DNA of 61,405 bases from an uncultured Caulobacterales bacterium (GCA_903858185.1 CAIOHT010000068.1:1-61405); one strand, 5' to 3'; shown: positions 18,547 to 30,044, counted from the stretch's first letter. Notes: generated by a model from the sequence alone, not told the origin. Translations and numbers: made by a program.

Positions 18547-19190
18547 CGACGCGAGGCCAGCGCCCGCGCCACGACCGGCGCCAGGCGGGCGGCGATGATC
18601 GCCACGCCGGCGGCGTTGGGATGGATGCCGTCCCGCTGGTTCAGGCGCGGATTGCCGGCCACGCCTTCCAGCAGGTTCGGATACAGCGCGGTGCCATACT
18701 GCTTCGCCAGGCTCGGAAAGACGGCCCCGAAGTCCCGTGCGTAGCTGCGGCCGATAGAGTTTGGCGCGGTCAGCCCCGCCAGCACGACGGTGATCTTGCG
18801 CGCCTGCAGCCGGCGGATGATCCGGTCCAGGTTGGCCTTGGTCTGTTTCGGGTCCAGCCCCTGCAGCAGGTCGTTGCCGCCGAGGGCGACGATGCAGACC
18901 GCGGTGTCGGACTGGACGCTGAAGTCGACCCGCCCCGCGCCGCCGGCGCTGGTGTCCCCGCTGACCCCGGCGCTGCGTACGCGCGTTCCCGGCGCCAGCT
19001 TCGCCAGACCGGCCTCAAGCCGGGCGGGCAGGGCGTCGCGCGCCGGCAGGCCATAGCCGGCGGTGATCGAGTCGCCGAGCATGGTGACGATGCGCGGTTT
19101 GCCAGCGGCGAACGCAGGCGACGCCGCCGCCCCGAGCATCAGGGCGCCCAGCGCGCGGCGCGTTACAGAGCGGTATGGTGTGCTCGTCAT
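18543..19190 (-). CDS. tesA: GDSL-type arylesterase/thioesterase I (TesA)
   Basis: A 215-residue SGNH hydrolase. Blocks I-V are readable: GDSITAGYG, the following Gly block in VSGDTSAGG, GGNDLLQG, and the DGIHPN Asp-His pair. An N-terminal signal, with a twin arginine (VTRRALGALMLG) and AFAA cleavage, sends it to the periplasm. It hydrolyses acyl esters/thioesters or lysophospholipids. It is divergent from the ABC ATPase and permease genes, reproducing the tesA-ybbA-ybbP neighbourhood of E. coli. Confidence 0.92.
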   Translation of the reverse strand: MTSTPYRSVTRRALGALMLGAAASPAFAAGKPRIVTMLGDSITAGYGLPARDALPARLEAGLAKLAPGTRVRSAGVSGDTSAGGAGRVDFSVQSDTAVCIVALGGNDLLQGLDPKQTKANLDRIIRRLQARKITVVLAGLTAPNSIGRSYARDFGAVFPSLAKQYGTALYPNLLEGVAGNPRLNQRDGIHPNAAGVAIIAARLAPVVARALASRR

Positions 19191-19254
19191 GTCTACGCCC
19201 TATGTAGGGTGAACAACGTCCCGGCCAAATCCCTCCTGCGAAGCCATACGAAAA

Positions 19255-19950
19255 ATGTTTGACGCCTTTCCCCTGCCTGCGCCGCTCGCCCTGGACGCGG
19301 TGACCCTGACCCTGCCGTCGGTGGCCGGGCCCGTCGAGATCCTGCGCGGCGTCACGCTCAAGGTCGCGCCGGGAGAGCGGATGGCGATCATCGGTCCCTC
19401 CGGATCGGGCAAGTCATCCCTGATCGCGGTGGCGGCGGGGCTGGAACAGCCGACGTCGGGCAAGGTGAAGCTGTTTGGCGAGGATCTGGCGACCCTTGGC
19501 GAGGACGGTCGCGCGAAACTGCGGCGCGGCAAGGTCTCGCTGGTCTTCCAGGCCTTCCATCTGCTGCCCAACATGACGGCGGAGGAGAATGTCGCCGCGC
19601 CGCTCGAGCTGGCGGGAACCCGTCATGCCGCCCGGATCGCGCGCGACTGGCTTGGCCGCGTCGGACTGACCGACCGCCTGCGTCACTATCCGACCCAGCT
19701 GTCCGGCGGCGAGCAACAGCGCGTGGCCCTGGCCCGCGCCCTGGCCATCGAACCGGCGCTGCTGTTCGCGGACGAGCCGACCGGCAACCTCGATGCCGCC
19801 AATGCGGCCGGAGTGGCCGATCTGATGTTTGACCTGGTCAACGAGACCGGCGCGGCGCTGGTCCTGGTGACCCATGACGCCGCCCTGGCCGCCCGCGCCG
19901 GACGTCAGGTGACCATGGCTGCCGGCCAGATCGTCGGCGACGTCGGATGA
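19255..19950 (+). CDS. ybbA: ABC transporter ATP-binding protein (YbbA/LolD type)
   Basis: A 231-residue ATPase of the MacB/LolD class. Walker A is GPSGSGKSS (about residues 44-52), the signature is LSGGEQQRVALARAL, and Walker B is LLFADEPTGNLD. It partners the large FtsX-type permease encoded directly downstream (ATGA overlap), forming an inner-membrane complex. By analogy with mechanotransmission ABC systems it probably moves lipids or helps an envelope hydrolase rather than importing nutrients. The divergent tesA encodes a candidate partner. Confidence 0.9.
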   Translation: MFDAFPLPAPLALDAVTLTLPSVAGPVEILRGVTLKVAPGERMAIIGPSGSGKSSLIAVAAGLEQPTSGKVKLFGEDLATLGEDGRAKLRRGKVSLVFQAFHLLPNMTAEENVAAPLELAGTRHAARIARDWLGRVGLTDRLRHYPTQLSGGEQQRVALARALAIEPALLFADEPTGNLDAANAAGVADLMFDLVNETGAALVLVTHDAALAARAGRQVTMAAGQIVGDVG

Positions 19951-22472
19951 CCCTGCCTCTGTCGCTGCGCTTCGCCCTGCGCGAGCTGCGTTCCGGCGTG
20001 GCCGGGTTCCGCATCTTCCTCGCCTGCCTGGCGCTGGGCGTTGCGGCGATCGCCGCCGCCGGGTCGACCGCCGAGGCGTTTCGCGCCGGACTGGCGGTCC
20101 AGGCGCGCGAAATTCTCGGCGGCGACCTGCGGGTCAGCGTCGACCGCCGGCTGTTCACCCCGGCCGAGCGGGCGCGCTTCGAGGCGATGGGCAAGACCGC
20201 CTGGTCGGCCGCGGCCTCGGCCATGGCGGAGGCGCCGTCCGGCGAGCGGCGGCTGGTGGAACTGCGCGGCGTCTCGGACGGCTACCCCCTGGCGGGCAAG
20301 GTCGGCCTCGAAGGGGCGGATTCGCTTGCCGCGGCCTTCTACCCGGAAGGTGACGCGGCCGGGGCGGCGGTGGAGCAGGCCCTGCTCGACCGGCTGAACC
20401 TCAAGCTCGGCGACACCTTCCTCGTCGGCGAAGCGAAGTTCATCGCCCGCGCTGTGCTGCTCTCCGAACCGGACCGGCTGGGTCGCGGCTTCGCCCTGGG
20501 CCCGCGCGTCCTGACCAGCATCCAGGCGGTCAAGGGCGGCGGCTTTCTCCAGCCGGGCATGCCCAACACCAACGAGACCGTCCGCGTCGCCCTCAAGCCC
20601 GCGCTCGCCACCAATGCCGGGGTCGACCGGCTGGTGAAACGCCTCAAGGCTGACGGGTTCGAGGCGCGCGGGCGCAACGAGGCGGGCGGCGGGTTCAAGC
20701 GTCTGATCGACCAGCTGGAATACTTCCTCGGCTTCATCGGCCTGGCGTCGCTGGTCGCCGGCGGGCTCGGCGTGGCCGGCGCCGTCTCGGCCTACCTGGA
20801 ACAGCGCAAGCCCTCGATCGCGGTGCTCAAGGCGCTGGGCGCGGAAGGCGCGCTGATCCGCAACCTCTATCTGATCCAGATCGCGGTGCTGTCGGCGCTC
20901 GGCGTCGGCATCGGCCTGGCCCTGGGCGCCCTCGCGCCGCTGGTGCTGGGCGAGCTGGCCGCGGACAAGCTGCCGGTTCCGGCATTGTTCGCGGTCTATC
21001 CGGCGCCCCTGGCCAAGGCGGCGCTGTTCGGCCTTCTCGCGGCCGCGGCCTTCAGCCTGGCGCCGCTGGCCCGGGCGCGCGCCACGCCGCCCTCGTCGTT
21101 GTTCCGGCGCGATCTTACCGGCCGGCTCGCGTTCGGACCGGAGGTGGTCGTGGCCATCCTGGCCGGCATGGGCCTGGCGGCGCTCGCCGTGGTCACCGCA
21201 CCGACGCCCGTGGCGGCCGGCATAATGATCGCCGGCGTCGCGGTCGCCTTCGGCCTGCTCTGGATCCTGGGCCGCGGCGCGGCCCTGCTGGCCGGACGCC
21301 TGCGCGGCTTTGCCCGCGGCGCGATCCGGATCGGCATCGCCAATCTGGCCGGACCCCGTTCGGCGGCCCGCACCGCCGCCCCGGCCATCGGCCTGGGCGT
21401 CGCCCTGCTGGCGGCGGTGGTGCTGATCCAGTCCAGCCTGCTGGCCCAGGTCAGCGAAGTGGCGCCGAAGACCGCGCCGGCCATGGTCTTCACCGAGATC
21501 CCCGGCGCCCGCGCGGCCGAGTTCGACACAGTGGTCGGCAAGGCCTTCGCCGCGCCCCTGACCGACCGCAACTGGTTGCGCGCGCCCTTCACGACGGGCC
21601 GTATCGTCAGGGTGAAAGGCGAGATCGTCGATCTCGAGCAGATCAAGGACGGCGAGCGCTGGGCCTATGACAATGACATCCAGATCTCGGTCATCGGGCC
21701 GCAGCCGACGGAGGCCGGGATCGTCTCGGGCCGCTGGTGGGCGGCGGACTATGCCGGTGAACCGGTCATTGCGATGGAGGCGGACGCCGCCGCCGGCGCC
21801 AACCTGAAGGTCGGCGACCAGGTCACCCTCAATGTGCTCGGCCGCGAGATCGACGCCCGGATCGCCGTCCTGCGCAAGGTCGACTGGGGCGGCTTCGGGC
21901 CGGCCTTCCCGATCATCATCAATCCCGCCGCCCTGGAAGGCGCGGTGCTGCCGCAGGTCGCCATCGCCAAGGCGGACAAGATCCAGGAGGCTGCGGTCAC
22001 CCGCGCGCTGGGCAAGGACTTTCCGATGGTCAATGTGATCAGCGTGCGCGAGCAACTCGAGGCGGCGACCGAGATGCTCGACCGGCTGGTGCTGGCGGTC
22101 CAGGGCGCGGCGTCCGTCGCCGCGCTGGCCGGGCTGCTGGTGCTGGCCGGCGCCATCGCCGCCGGCGCCCGGGCCCGGGCCCGCGAGGCCGCGACGCTGA
22201 AGGTGCTGGGCGGGTCGCGGGCGCAGATCCTGCTGGCCTATGGCGTCGAGTACGGCGCGGTCGGGCTGATTGCCGGTCTCGCCGGCGTCGCGCTCGGCTA
22301 TGCCGCTGCCTGGCCCGTGGTGGTCAAGGTGTTCGAGGCCGAGTGGAGCGTCGACTGGGCGGGCGTCGGCGCCCTGCTCGGCGCGGCGGTCGGACTGGCG
22401 ACCCTGGGCGGCCTGCTGGCGGCGATCCAGGCTCTGTCGAAGCGGCCGGCCCCTGTTCTGCGTGCGGAATAG
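19947..22472 (+). CDS. ybbP: FtsX-like ABC permease (YbbP family)
   Basis: An 841-residue permease with an N-terminal membrane helix and a large periplasmic segment. A first FtsX helix bundle follows (FLGFIGLASLVAGGLGVAGAV), then central membrane segments, another periplasmic domain and a second FtsX bundle at the C-terminus (SVAALAGLLVLAGAIAAG, VLGGSRAQILLAYGVEYG). This ten-helix plan is that of YbbP. It overlaps the ATPase by four bases. Substrate unknown; an envelope lipid role is likely from the family and from tesA next door. Confidence 0.9.
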   Translation: MTLPLSLRFALRELRSGVAGFRIFLACLALGVAAIAAAGSTAEAFRAGLAVQAREILGGDLRVSVDRRLFTPAERARFEAMGKTAWSAAASAMAEAPSGERRLVELRGVSDGYPLAGKVGLEGADSLAAAFYPEGDAAGAAVEQALLDRLNLKLGDTFLVGEAKFIARAVLLSEPDRLGRGFALGPRVLTSIQAVKGGGFLQPGMPNTNETVRVALKPALATNAGVDRLVKRLKADGFEARGRNEAGGGFKRLIDQLEYFLGFIGLASLVAGGLGVAGAVSAYLEQRKPSIAVLKALGAEGALIRNLYLIQIAVLSALGVGIGLALGALAPLVLGELAADKLPVPALFAVYPAPLAKAALFGLLAAAAFSLAPLARARATPPSSLFRRDLTGRLAFGPEVVVAILAGMGLAALAVVTAPTPVAAGIMIAGVAVAFGLLWILGRGAALLAGRLRGFARGAIRIGIANLAGPRSAARTAAPAIGLGVALLAAVVLIQSSLLAQVSEVAPKTAPAMVFTEIPGARAAEFDTVVGKAFAAPLTDRNWLRAPFTTGRIVRVKGEIVDLEQIKDGERWAYDNDIQISVIGPQPTEAGIVSGRWWAADYAGEPVIAMEADAAAGANLKVGDQVTLNVLGREIDARIAVLRKVDWGGFGPAFPIIINPAALEGAVLPQVAIAKADKIQEAAVTRALGKDFPMVNVISVREQLEAATEMLDRLVLAVQGAASVAALAGLLVLAGAIAAGARARAREAATLKVLGGSRAQILLAYGVEYGAVGLIAGLAGVALGYAAAWPVVVKVFEAEWSVDWAGVGALLGAAVGLATLGGLLAAIQALSKRPAPVLRAE

Positions 22473-22573
22473 TCTCGCAAGATAGTCATTTGCGAACCGC
22501 TTGCGTCAGGCGCTTCCATTACCGATATTGAGCTAGCGTCCATCCTGGGCGCGACAACCATAGGGCTTTTTCC

Positions 22574-23326
22574 ATGAGCGACTTCGGACGCGGCACTGCG
22601 CGCTCGATTCCGCAGACCGTCGACATGTCGATTGACGCGGGTCTCCGCGCCTTCATGCTCGGCGTTTACAACAAGATGGCCTTGGGCCTGCTGGTGTCGG
22701 CGGGCATCGCCTACGCGGTGGCCACGGTCCCGGCGATCCGCGACATGCTGTTCATCGTGTCGGAGACCGGCGCGTTCCGCGGCTACACCCTGCCCGGCAT
22801 GATCCTGGCCTTCGCCCCGCTGGCGCTGGTGCTGATCTCCGGCTTCGCCATGCGCAATCCGAGCCCCGCGGGGTCGGCCGCCCTCTACTGGGGCATCGTC
22901 AGCCTGATCGGCGCTTCCGGCGCGGTCTGGGTGCTGCGCTACACGGGCGGCTCGATCGCCTCGACCTTCCTGATCACGGCCACCGCCTTCGGCGCGCTGA
23001 GCCTGGTCGGCTACACGACCAAGAAGGATCTGACCGGCTTCGGCAGCTTCCTGATCATGGGTGTGTGGGGCATCCTGATCGCCTCGATCGTCAACATCTT
23101 CCTCAAGCAGCCGATGCTCTACTGGATCATCAACGCTGTCGGCGTGCTGATCTTCGCGGGCCTGACCGCCTACGACACCCAGCGGCTGAAAATGACCTAC
23201 TACGCCATCGGCGGGGACGAGGCCGGCAAGGCCGTCGCCACCAACTATGGCGCGCTGAGCCTGTATCTGGACTTCATCAACCTGTTCCAGTTCCTGCTCG
23301 CCTTCCTCGGCGGCCGTCGCGAATAG
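22574..23326 (+). CDS. Bax inhibitor-1 / YccA family membrane protein
   Basis: A 250-residue integral membrane protein with about seven hydrophobic helices and the family segments VYNKMALGLLVSAGIAY, GKAVATNYGALSLYLDFINLF and a C-terminal LGGRRE. Relatives act as pH-sensitive calcium leak channels or modulate the FtsH protease. The start MSDFGRGTARSIPQ is typical of alphaproteobacterial members. It is monocistronic, with a clear terminator just downstream. Confidence 0.92.
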   Translation: MSDFGRGTARSIPQTVDMSIDAGLRAFMLGVYNKMALGLLVSAGIAYAVATVPAIRDMLFIVSETGAFRGYTLPGMILAFAPLALVLISGFAMRNPSPAGSAALYWGIVSLIGASGAVWVLRYTGGSIASTFLITATAFGALSLVGYTTKKDLTGFGSFLIMGVWGILIASIVNIFLKQPMLYWIINAVGVLIFAGLTAYDTQRLKMTYYAIGGDEAGKAVATNYGALSLYLDFINLFQFLLAFLGGRRE

Positions 23327-23353
23327 CAGCGAACGGATCAGCGGATACGATCA

Positions 23354-23384
23354 GGCCCCGCCCGGGAAACCGGCGGGGCCTTTT
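23354..23384 (+). terminator. Intrinsic terminator after the Bax-inhibitor gene
   Basis: GGCCCCGCC (23354-23362) pairs with GGCGGGGCC (23372-23380), loop of nine bases, then TTTTCTATT. It directly abuts the stop codon of the convergent DUF2794 gene. Confidence 0.9.
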
Positions 23385-23720
23385 CTATTCCACGACCGTG
23401 AAACGGCCCTTGTCGAACACCTTCAGGACCTGCTCCAGGTCGTGGCCGCGCTTGAGGATGTGGCCGCCCTGTCCAAGGACCGCCCAGGCCCCCTGCTTCC
23501 GGGCCAGCGCCGGGCGCTTCTCGATGCGGTAAAGCGGCTGCTCCGAAGCGCGGCGGAAAACGCTGAAGACACAGCTTTCGGACAGGCCGGCGATGGCGTA
23601 GTCGCGCCACTCACCCGCGGCGACCATCCGGCCGTAGAGCCGCAATAGCCGCTCCAGTTCCCGCCGCTCGAAGAACACCACGGCGGTGGCAGGCTCTGAG
23701 TATGTCGGTTCGAACGCCAT
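23385..23720 (-). CDS. DUF2794 family protein
   Basis: A 111-residue cytoplasmic protein of the alphaproteobacterial DUF2794 family, recognised by VVFFERRELERLLRLYGRMVAAGEWRDYAI and FSVFRRASEQPLYRIEKRP. No function is established for the family and no catalytic residues can be proposed. It is convergent with the Bax-inhibitor gene. The 354 bases upstream carry no gene on this strand but hold a structured element read on the other strand. Confidence 0.85.
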   Translation of the reverse strand: MAFEPTYSEPATAVVFFERRELERLLRLYGRMVAAGEWRDYAIAGLSESCVFSVFRRASEQPLYRIEKRPALARKQGAWAVLGQGGHILKRGHDLEQVLKVFDKGRFTVVE

Positions 23721-23799
23721 TGACCGACAAGGCTAGACCCAAATCGCCCGGTTTGGCGAGAGGCGTCGCGGAATAGCCACGCTTGGCCGGAATATGGAT

Positions 23800-24033
23800 C
23801 AGGCGTCACCAAACGCCTTCAAAAGACCTTATTTCGGACGCGCGCCCGCCGGTAACAGGCATCAAGTTCTGATGGTCGGCCGGTCAGAAGCCTCGCTGGT
23901 TCCGGATCCTGAACAGCCCCCCCAGCCCCCCCTGGATCGCGGGCTTCGGATCGGCCGACACCTTTCAAAGAGATCCCCTCTCTCGATTGAACCCCCGTTG
24001 CCTTCCCCTCCGGCAGCGGGGGTTTCATTTTTT
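23800..24033 (+). ncRNA. Candidate structured small RNA or leader, no ORF
   Basis: The 354-base gap 23721-24074 has no credible ORF but has ordered structure on the plus strand. AGGCGT/ACGCCT form a small hairpin near 23802-23819. A long hairpin follows: 23876-23892 pairs with 23942-23958 (17 positions, one G-U, one mismatch) around a 49-base loop with two C7 runs. An intrinsic terminator closes it at 23990-24033. Ends are approximate and I found no convincing promoter. It could be a free small RNA with C-rich anti-Shine-Dalgarno loops, or an attenuator leader of the SDR gene, whose ATG is 42 bases past the T-tract. Confidence 0.45.
23990..24033 (+). terminator. Strong intrinsic terminator upstream of the SDR gene
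   Basis: AACCCCCGTTGCC (23990-24002) pairs with GGCAGCGGGGGTT (24012-24024), 13 bp with one G-U, loop TTCCCCTCC, then TCATTTTTT. Nothing protein-coding on the plus strand ends here, so it must end an RNA that starts within the gap or attenuate the next gene. Confidence 0.85.
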
Positions 24034-24074
24034 CCGCACGCCGCCGCGAAGACGGCCGGCCGGAGGGAACGGAC

Positions 24075-24809
24075 ATGGGCAGACTTGAGGGCCGCACGGC
24101 CATCGTCACGGGCGCGGCCAGCGGCATCGGCCGGGCCAGCGCCGAACTGTTCGCCAGCGAAGGCGCCAGGGTCCTGGCGGTCGACCGGCCCGGCGCCGAT
24201 CTGGCCTTCGAGCACATCGCCATCGAGGCCCTCGGCCAGGACATCAGCGAGGACGCCGGACCCGCCGCGATCATCGCCCGCGCCGTCGCGGCGTTCGGCG
24301 GGCTGGACATCGTCTACAACAACGCCGGCGTCTCGGGCTCCACGCCCGTCGGCGACACCAGCGACGAGGCCTTCGACCGCCAGATCGCGATCAACCTGCG
24401 CGCCGGCTTCCGCATCAGCCGCGAGGCCGTGCCGCATCTGGTCAAGTCGGGTGTCGGCCGGCTGATCTTCACCGCCTCCATCATGGCCCGCCACACCGAC
24501 AACGGCCTGGTGGCCTATTCGGCGTCCAAGGCGGGCGTGGTCGGGATGATGCGCACCTTCGCTCTTGAACTGGGCCGCCACGGCGTGACCAGCAACGCCA
24601 TCCTGCCCGGCGCTATCGCCACCGGCATGACGGCGGCCAGCTTCGTCCGCGACGACATCGCCGCCCTGTGGGCAAAGAAGGCCGCCCTGAAGCGCCTCGG
24701 CCAGCCGATCGACATCGCCCGCGCGGCGCTGTTCCTTGCCTCCGACGACGGCGGGTTCGTCACCGGTCAGGCGCTGGGCGTGGACGGCGGGCTGATGCTG
24801 CGGGTGTGA
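24075..24809 (+). CDS. Short-chain dehydrogenase/reductase (SDR) family oxidoreductase
   Basis: A 244-residue classical SDR. The cofactor motif is GAASGIGRAS (about residues 13-22), with an acidic residue (VDRPG) after strand 2 favouring NAD. NNAGVSG follows, and the catalytic YxxxK is in AYSASKAG. The C-terminal SDDGGFVTGQALGVDGG is typical. The substrate cannot be predicted. GGAGGG precedes the ATG. An intrinsic terminator lies 42 bases upstream, so expression may depend on read-through or on a promoter in the short remaining gap. Confidence 0.9.
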   Translation: MGRLEGRTAIVTGAASGIGRASAELFASEGARVLAVDRPGADLAFEHIAIEALGQDISEDAGPAAIIARAVAAFGGLDIVYNNAGVSGSTPVGDTSDEAFDRQIAINLRAGFRISREAVPHLVKSGVGRLIFTASIMARHTDNGLVAYSASKAGVVGMMRTFALELGRHGVTSNAILPGAIATGMTAASFVRDDIAALWAKKAALKRLGQPIDIARAALFLASDDGGFVTGQALGVDGGLMLRV

Positions 24810-24810
24810 G

Positions 24811-24929
24811 TGCGTCCTTCGAGACGCGATCCTGAGGGATCGCTCCTCAGGATGACAATCAGGGATGGGCTGCAATACTATTCGTCATGGTGAGGAGCGA
24901 GGCATCAGCCGAGCGTCTCGAACCACGCA
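24811..24929. repeat. Dispersed palindromic repeat, family 2, copy 1
   Basis: Begins TGCGTCCTTCGAGACGC and ends CGTCTCGAACCACGCA, near reverse complements. Inside are CTCCTCAGGATGAC and GTCATGGTGAGGAGCGAG, a second inverted pair. The same layout recurs at 41487-41584 in the same orientation. It begins one base after the SDR stop and reaches the DUF1223 stop. Confidence 0.75.
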
Positions 24930-24936
24930 GCGAAAT

Positions 24937-25632
24937 CTACCTCGCCAGAACCGCCAGGATCTTGCCGCCCTTCGGCGCCTGGACGATCACCGCCGTGGCC
25001 AGGCCCTCGATCTCGGTCGCGGGCATACGGTACGCGGTCGGCTTGCCGCGCCAGCCGCCGATGCGGACGACCTCGCGCACGACGTTGCGCTGGATCAGGG
25101 TCTGGCCCCTGTTATCGCCGCGGCGCGGGGTGACTTCCAGCTCGCGCGGGTCATAGCGGATCAGCCAGACATCGGCGCCGCCCCGTGGCGAGGGGCCGGA
25201 ACCGACCGCGACTCCGCGTGCGCCCATGAACTGCATGTCGGGTGGATTGCCCGGGGTCTTGAGCGCCGAGGCCACCAGCGTCTCGACCGCTTCGCCCTTG
25301 ACCGCCGACGCCTGCACCCGGCCATCGACGACGACCTGCGGGGTGTAGACCTCGCGCAGGGCCAGCTTGCGGGCATAGGCGCGCTGGCGCTCGGTGAACT
25401 CCGGCTTCGCGAAGGTGTCCGGCCAGCCAAGATAGTCCCAGTAGTCGACGGCGAAGGTCAGGGCCAGGACGTCCGGCCGCTTCGCCAGATCCGCGACGGT
25501 GGCGTTGGCGACGCCGCAGGACGAGCAGCCCTGTGCCGTGAACAGCTCAACAACGACAGGCGGCCGGGCAAGCGCCGGCGAGGCTGTCGGAAACAGCAGC
25601 AACAGGACGAAGGCGAACAGGGCTTTCCGCAT
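24937..25632 (-). CDS. DUF1223 thioredoxin-like secreted protein
   Basis: A 231-residue protein with a signal peptide (MRKALFAFVLLLLFPTASPALA) and the DUF1223 opening VVELFTAQGCSSCGVAN. Its CSSC resembles a thioredoxin-like active site, and VDYWDYLGWPDTFA and YTPQVVVDG follow. It is probably periplasmic; a redox role is suggested but not shown. Start at 25632 is chosen so that the signal peptide is N-terminal; an in-frame ATG 42 bases upstream is less likely. It is convergent with the SDR gene. Confidence 0.85.
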   Translation of the reverse strand: MRKALFAFVLLLLFPTASPALARPPVVVELFTAQGCSSCGVANATVADLAKRPDVLALTFAVDYWDYLGWPDTFAKPEFTERQRAYARKLALREVYTPQVVVDGRVQASAVKGEAVETLVASALKTPGNPPDMQFMGARGVAVGSGPSPRGGADVWLIRYDPRELEVTPRRGDNRGQTLIQRNVVREVVRIGGWRGKPTAYRMPATEIEGLATAVIVQAPKGGKILAVLAR

Positions 25633-25691
25633 CTCGCCGCACTTAATCGGAGAAGGCTCCCGCGCGCGTTTCACGAGGCCGTGAACGGGGC

Positions 25692-25769
25692 GGGGACATG
25701 TACCCCAGGTACGTGTCCCCTAAACCGTCGCCGTTCGATTGGGGGACACGTACCTGAGGTACATGTCCC
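25692..25769. repeat. REP-like double palindrome, copy B
   Basis: Half-units 25692-25720 and 25742-25769, nearly identical to copy A at 3686-3763 and copy C at 39921-39997. Here it lies between two genes on the same strand, seven bases past the acnA stop, where it could form the 3' end of the acnA mRNA. Confidence 0.8.
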
Positions 25770-25776
25770 TAATGTC

Positions 25777-28473
<2,697 letters not shown>

Positions 28474-28479
28474 GTGGGG

Positions 28480-28543
28480 GAGTCCTTTCCTGTTCTCGGC
28501 CGCCCGAAAACCACTTCCGGGATCGCGCGCTCGGAAAGGACTC
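28480..28543 (-). promoter_or_regulatory. acnA leader hairpin sequestering the ribosome binding site
   Basis: On the mRNA strand GAGTCCTTTCC (28543-28533) and GGAAAGGACTC (28490-28480) are perfect reverse complements, 11 bp, around a 42-base loop. The 3' arm contains the only Shine-Dalgarno (AAGGA, nine to ten bases before the ATG at 28473), so the closed stem would block initiation. A second hairpin, CCCCGCG/CGCGGGG (28572-28589), lies further upstream. Whether the transcript starts far enough upstream to include both arms is not known. Confidence 0.5.
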
Positions 28544-28674
28544 ACAGCGTCCCCCCCGGCGCGGCGTACCTCCCCGCGCGCACGCGGGGGGCCGATGCCG
28601 GGCTGCATACTCCGCGTTTCGCCAAACGTCCATGTCGACGTCAGGGGCTTTGCGAGCCGTTCTCAGGTGGGCGC

Positions 28675-29280
28675 ATGATTTCGCACGTCCATATCGAGGA
28701 CCTTTCCATCCGGCGGGGCGAGCGTTTGCTGTTCGAACACCTGTCCTTTGCGGTCGCGCCCGGTGAAGCCGTCGCGCTGACGGGCCGAAACGGCGCCGGC
28801 AAGACCAGTCTGCTGCGGGCGATCGCGGGGCTTCTGCGGCCTGCGGCCGGGACGGTGCGTTTCGAGGGCGTCGCGGAGGCAGACGAGGCCCGGTCCCGGG
28901 ACCTGCACCTGCTCGGTCATCTGGACGGACTCAAGGGCGGGCGGACCGCCCGGGAGGAACTGGCCTTCGCCGCCGGCTGGTGCGGCGCGGACTCGGCCGG
29001 TCTGGCCCGCGCGGCCGAGGCGCTGGACCTCGGCCGCCTGCTCGACCTGGAGGTCCGCAAGCTGTCGGCCGGCCAGCGTCGCCGCCTGTCCCTCGCGCGG
29101 CTGGTGGCGGCGCCCCGCACCCTGTGGCTGCTGGACGAACCGCTGGCGCCGCTCGACAGCATCTGGCGGGAGCGCGTCGGCGCCCTGATCGCCGGCCACC
29201 TCGCGGGCGGCGGCATGCTGCTGGCGGCGGTGCATGATCCGCTGCCGGCGCCCCATCGTACGGTCGAGGTCGGCGGATGA
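28675..29280 (+). CDS. ccmA: Heme exporter ATP-binding protein CcmA
   Basis: A 201-residue ABC ATPase of cytochrome c maturation. Walker A is [20 protein letters not shown], the signature is [14 protein letters not shown], and Walker B is [12 protein letters not shown]. With CcmB it forms the transporter that releases heme-loaded CcmE. The ATG at 28675 with AGGTGG upstream gives the usual length. It is the first gene of ccmAB, with the next start overlapping its stop (ATGA). Confidence 0.93.
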   Translation: MISHVHIEDLSIRRGERLLFEHLSFAVAPGEAVALTGRNGAGKTSLLRAIAGLLRPAAGTVRFEGVAEADEARSRDLHLLGHLDGLKGGRTAREELAFAAGWCGADSAGLARAAEALDLGRLLDLEVRKLSAGQRRRLSLARLVAAPRTLWLLDEPLAPLDSIWRERVGALIAGHLAGGGMLLAAVHDPLPAPHRTVEVGG

Positions 29281-29942
29281 GCCCGCTCGTCGTCCTGCTG
29301 CGCCGCGAACTGGCCCTGGCCTGGGGCCGGGGCGGCGGACCCTTGCCCGCCCTGGCCTTCTACGCCGGGGTGACCACCCTACTGCCGCTGGCGATCGGAC
29401 CGGAGCCGGAGAGACTCGCCGTGATTGCGCCGGGCATCGCATGGCTCTGTCTGGCGCTCGCCTCCCTGTTGTCGCTCGAGCGGCTGTTCGAGCGGGACCA
29501 TGAAGACGGCGCACTCGACCTTCTGGCGCTCGGCGGGCCTTCGCTGGAGGCGATCTGCGCGATCAAGGCCCTCGCCCAGTGGCTGGCGACGGGTCTGCCG
29601 CTGGCCTTCGCCGCGCCGGTGGCCGCCCTGATGCTGGGCGCGCCGGTCGGCCTCGCGCCGGTCGTGTTCGCCTGCGCCCTCGTCGGGGGGCTGGCCTTCG
29701 CCTTCGTCGGCGGCCTCGGGGCGGCGCTGGCCCTCGGCAGCCGGCGCGGCGGACTGCTGATCGCCGTGATCGTCCTGCCGCTGTTTGCTCCGCCGGTGAT
29801 CTTCGGCGGCGGCGCGCTCAGCCAGGCGGCGATGGGCGCGGGACAGATCTCCGGCCTGCTGCTGCTCTGCGGCTGGGCCCTCACGGCGGTCGCGCTCAGC
29901 CCGCTGGCCATGGCCGCGGCCTGCCGCAACGCGCTGGACTGA
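29277..29942 (+). CDS. ccmB: Heme exporter permease CcmB
   Basis: A 221-residue inner-membrane protein with about six helices. The start [20 protein letters not shown] and the segment [17 protein letters not shown] are typical of CcmB. It pairs with CcmA. It ends 102 bases before an unrelated Spy/CpxP-like gene that separates it from ccmC. Confidence 0.93.
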   Translation: MSPLVVLLRRELALAWGRGGGPLPALAFYAGVTTLLPLAIGPEPERLAVIAPGIAWLCLALASLLSLERLFERDHEDGALDLLALGGPSLEAICAIKALAQWLATGLPLAFAAPVAALMLGAPVGLAPVVFACALVGGLAFAFVGGLGAALALGSRRGGLLIAVIVLPLFAPPVIFGGGALSQAAMGAGQISGLLLLCGWALTAVALSPLAMAAACRNALD

Positions 29943-29950
29943 TCTGCGTC

Positions 29951-29975
29951 GGAACTGAAACAAACCGGCGGTGTT
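29951..29975 (+). promoter_or_regulatory. Putative EcfG (sigma-T) type stress promoter
   Basis: GGAAC (29951-29955), 17 bases, GTT (29973-29975). Alphaproteobacterial general-stress sigma factors of the EcfG/SigT group recognise GGAAC-N16/17-(C)GTT. It lies about 70 bases upstream of the Spy/CpxP-like ATG, in a suitable position to drive that gene independently of ccmAB. Confidence 0.45.
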
Positions 29976-30044
29976 CTGACAAACGCAGGCCACACAGACG
30001 CGGCAGGGTGGCGTCAGAAGAAGACCGGATCGGGGAGACCTCCA

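Noticed and set aside
23721..24074. 6S RNA (ssrS) as identity of the structured gap
   Set aside because: ssrS normally lies beside zapA and fau in proteobacteria, and the single long hairpin with a 49-base C-rich loop does not give the 6S central bubble.
23721..24074. Known riboswitch (TPP, cobalamin, FMN, SAM) upstream of the SDR gene
   Set aside because: None of the conserved cores of these classes could be found.
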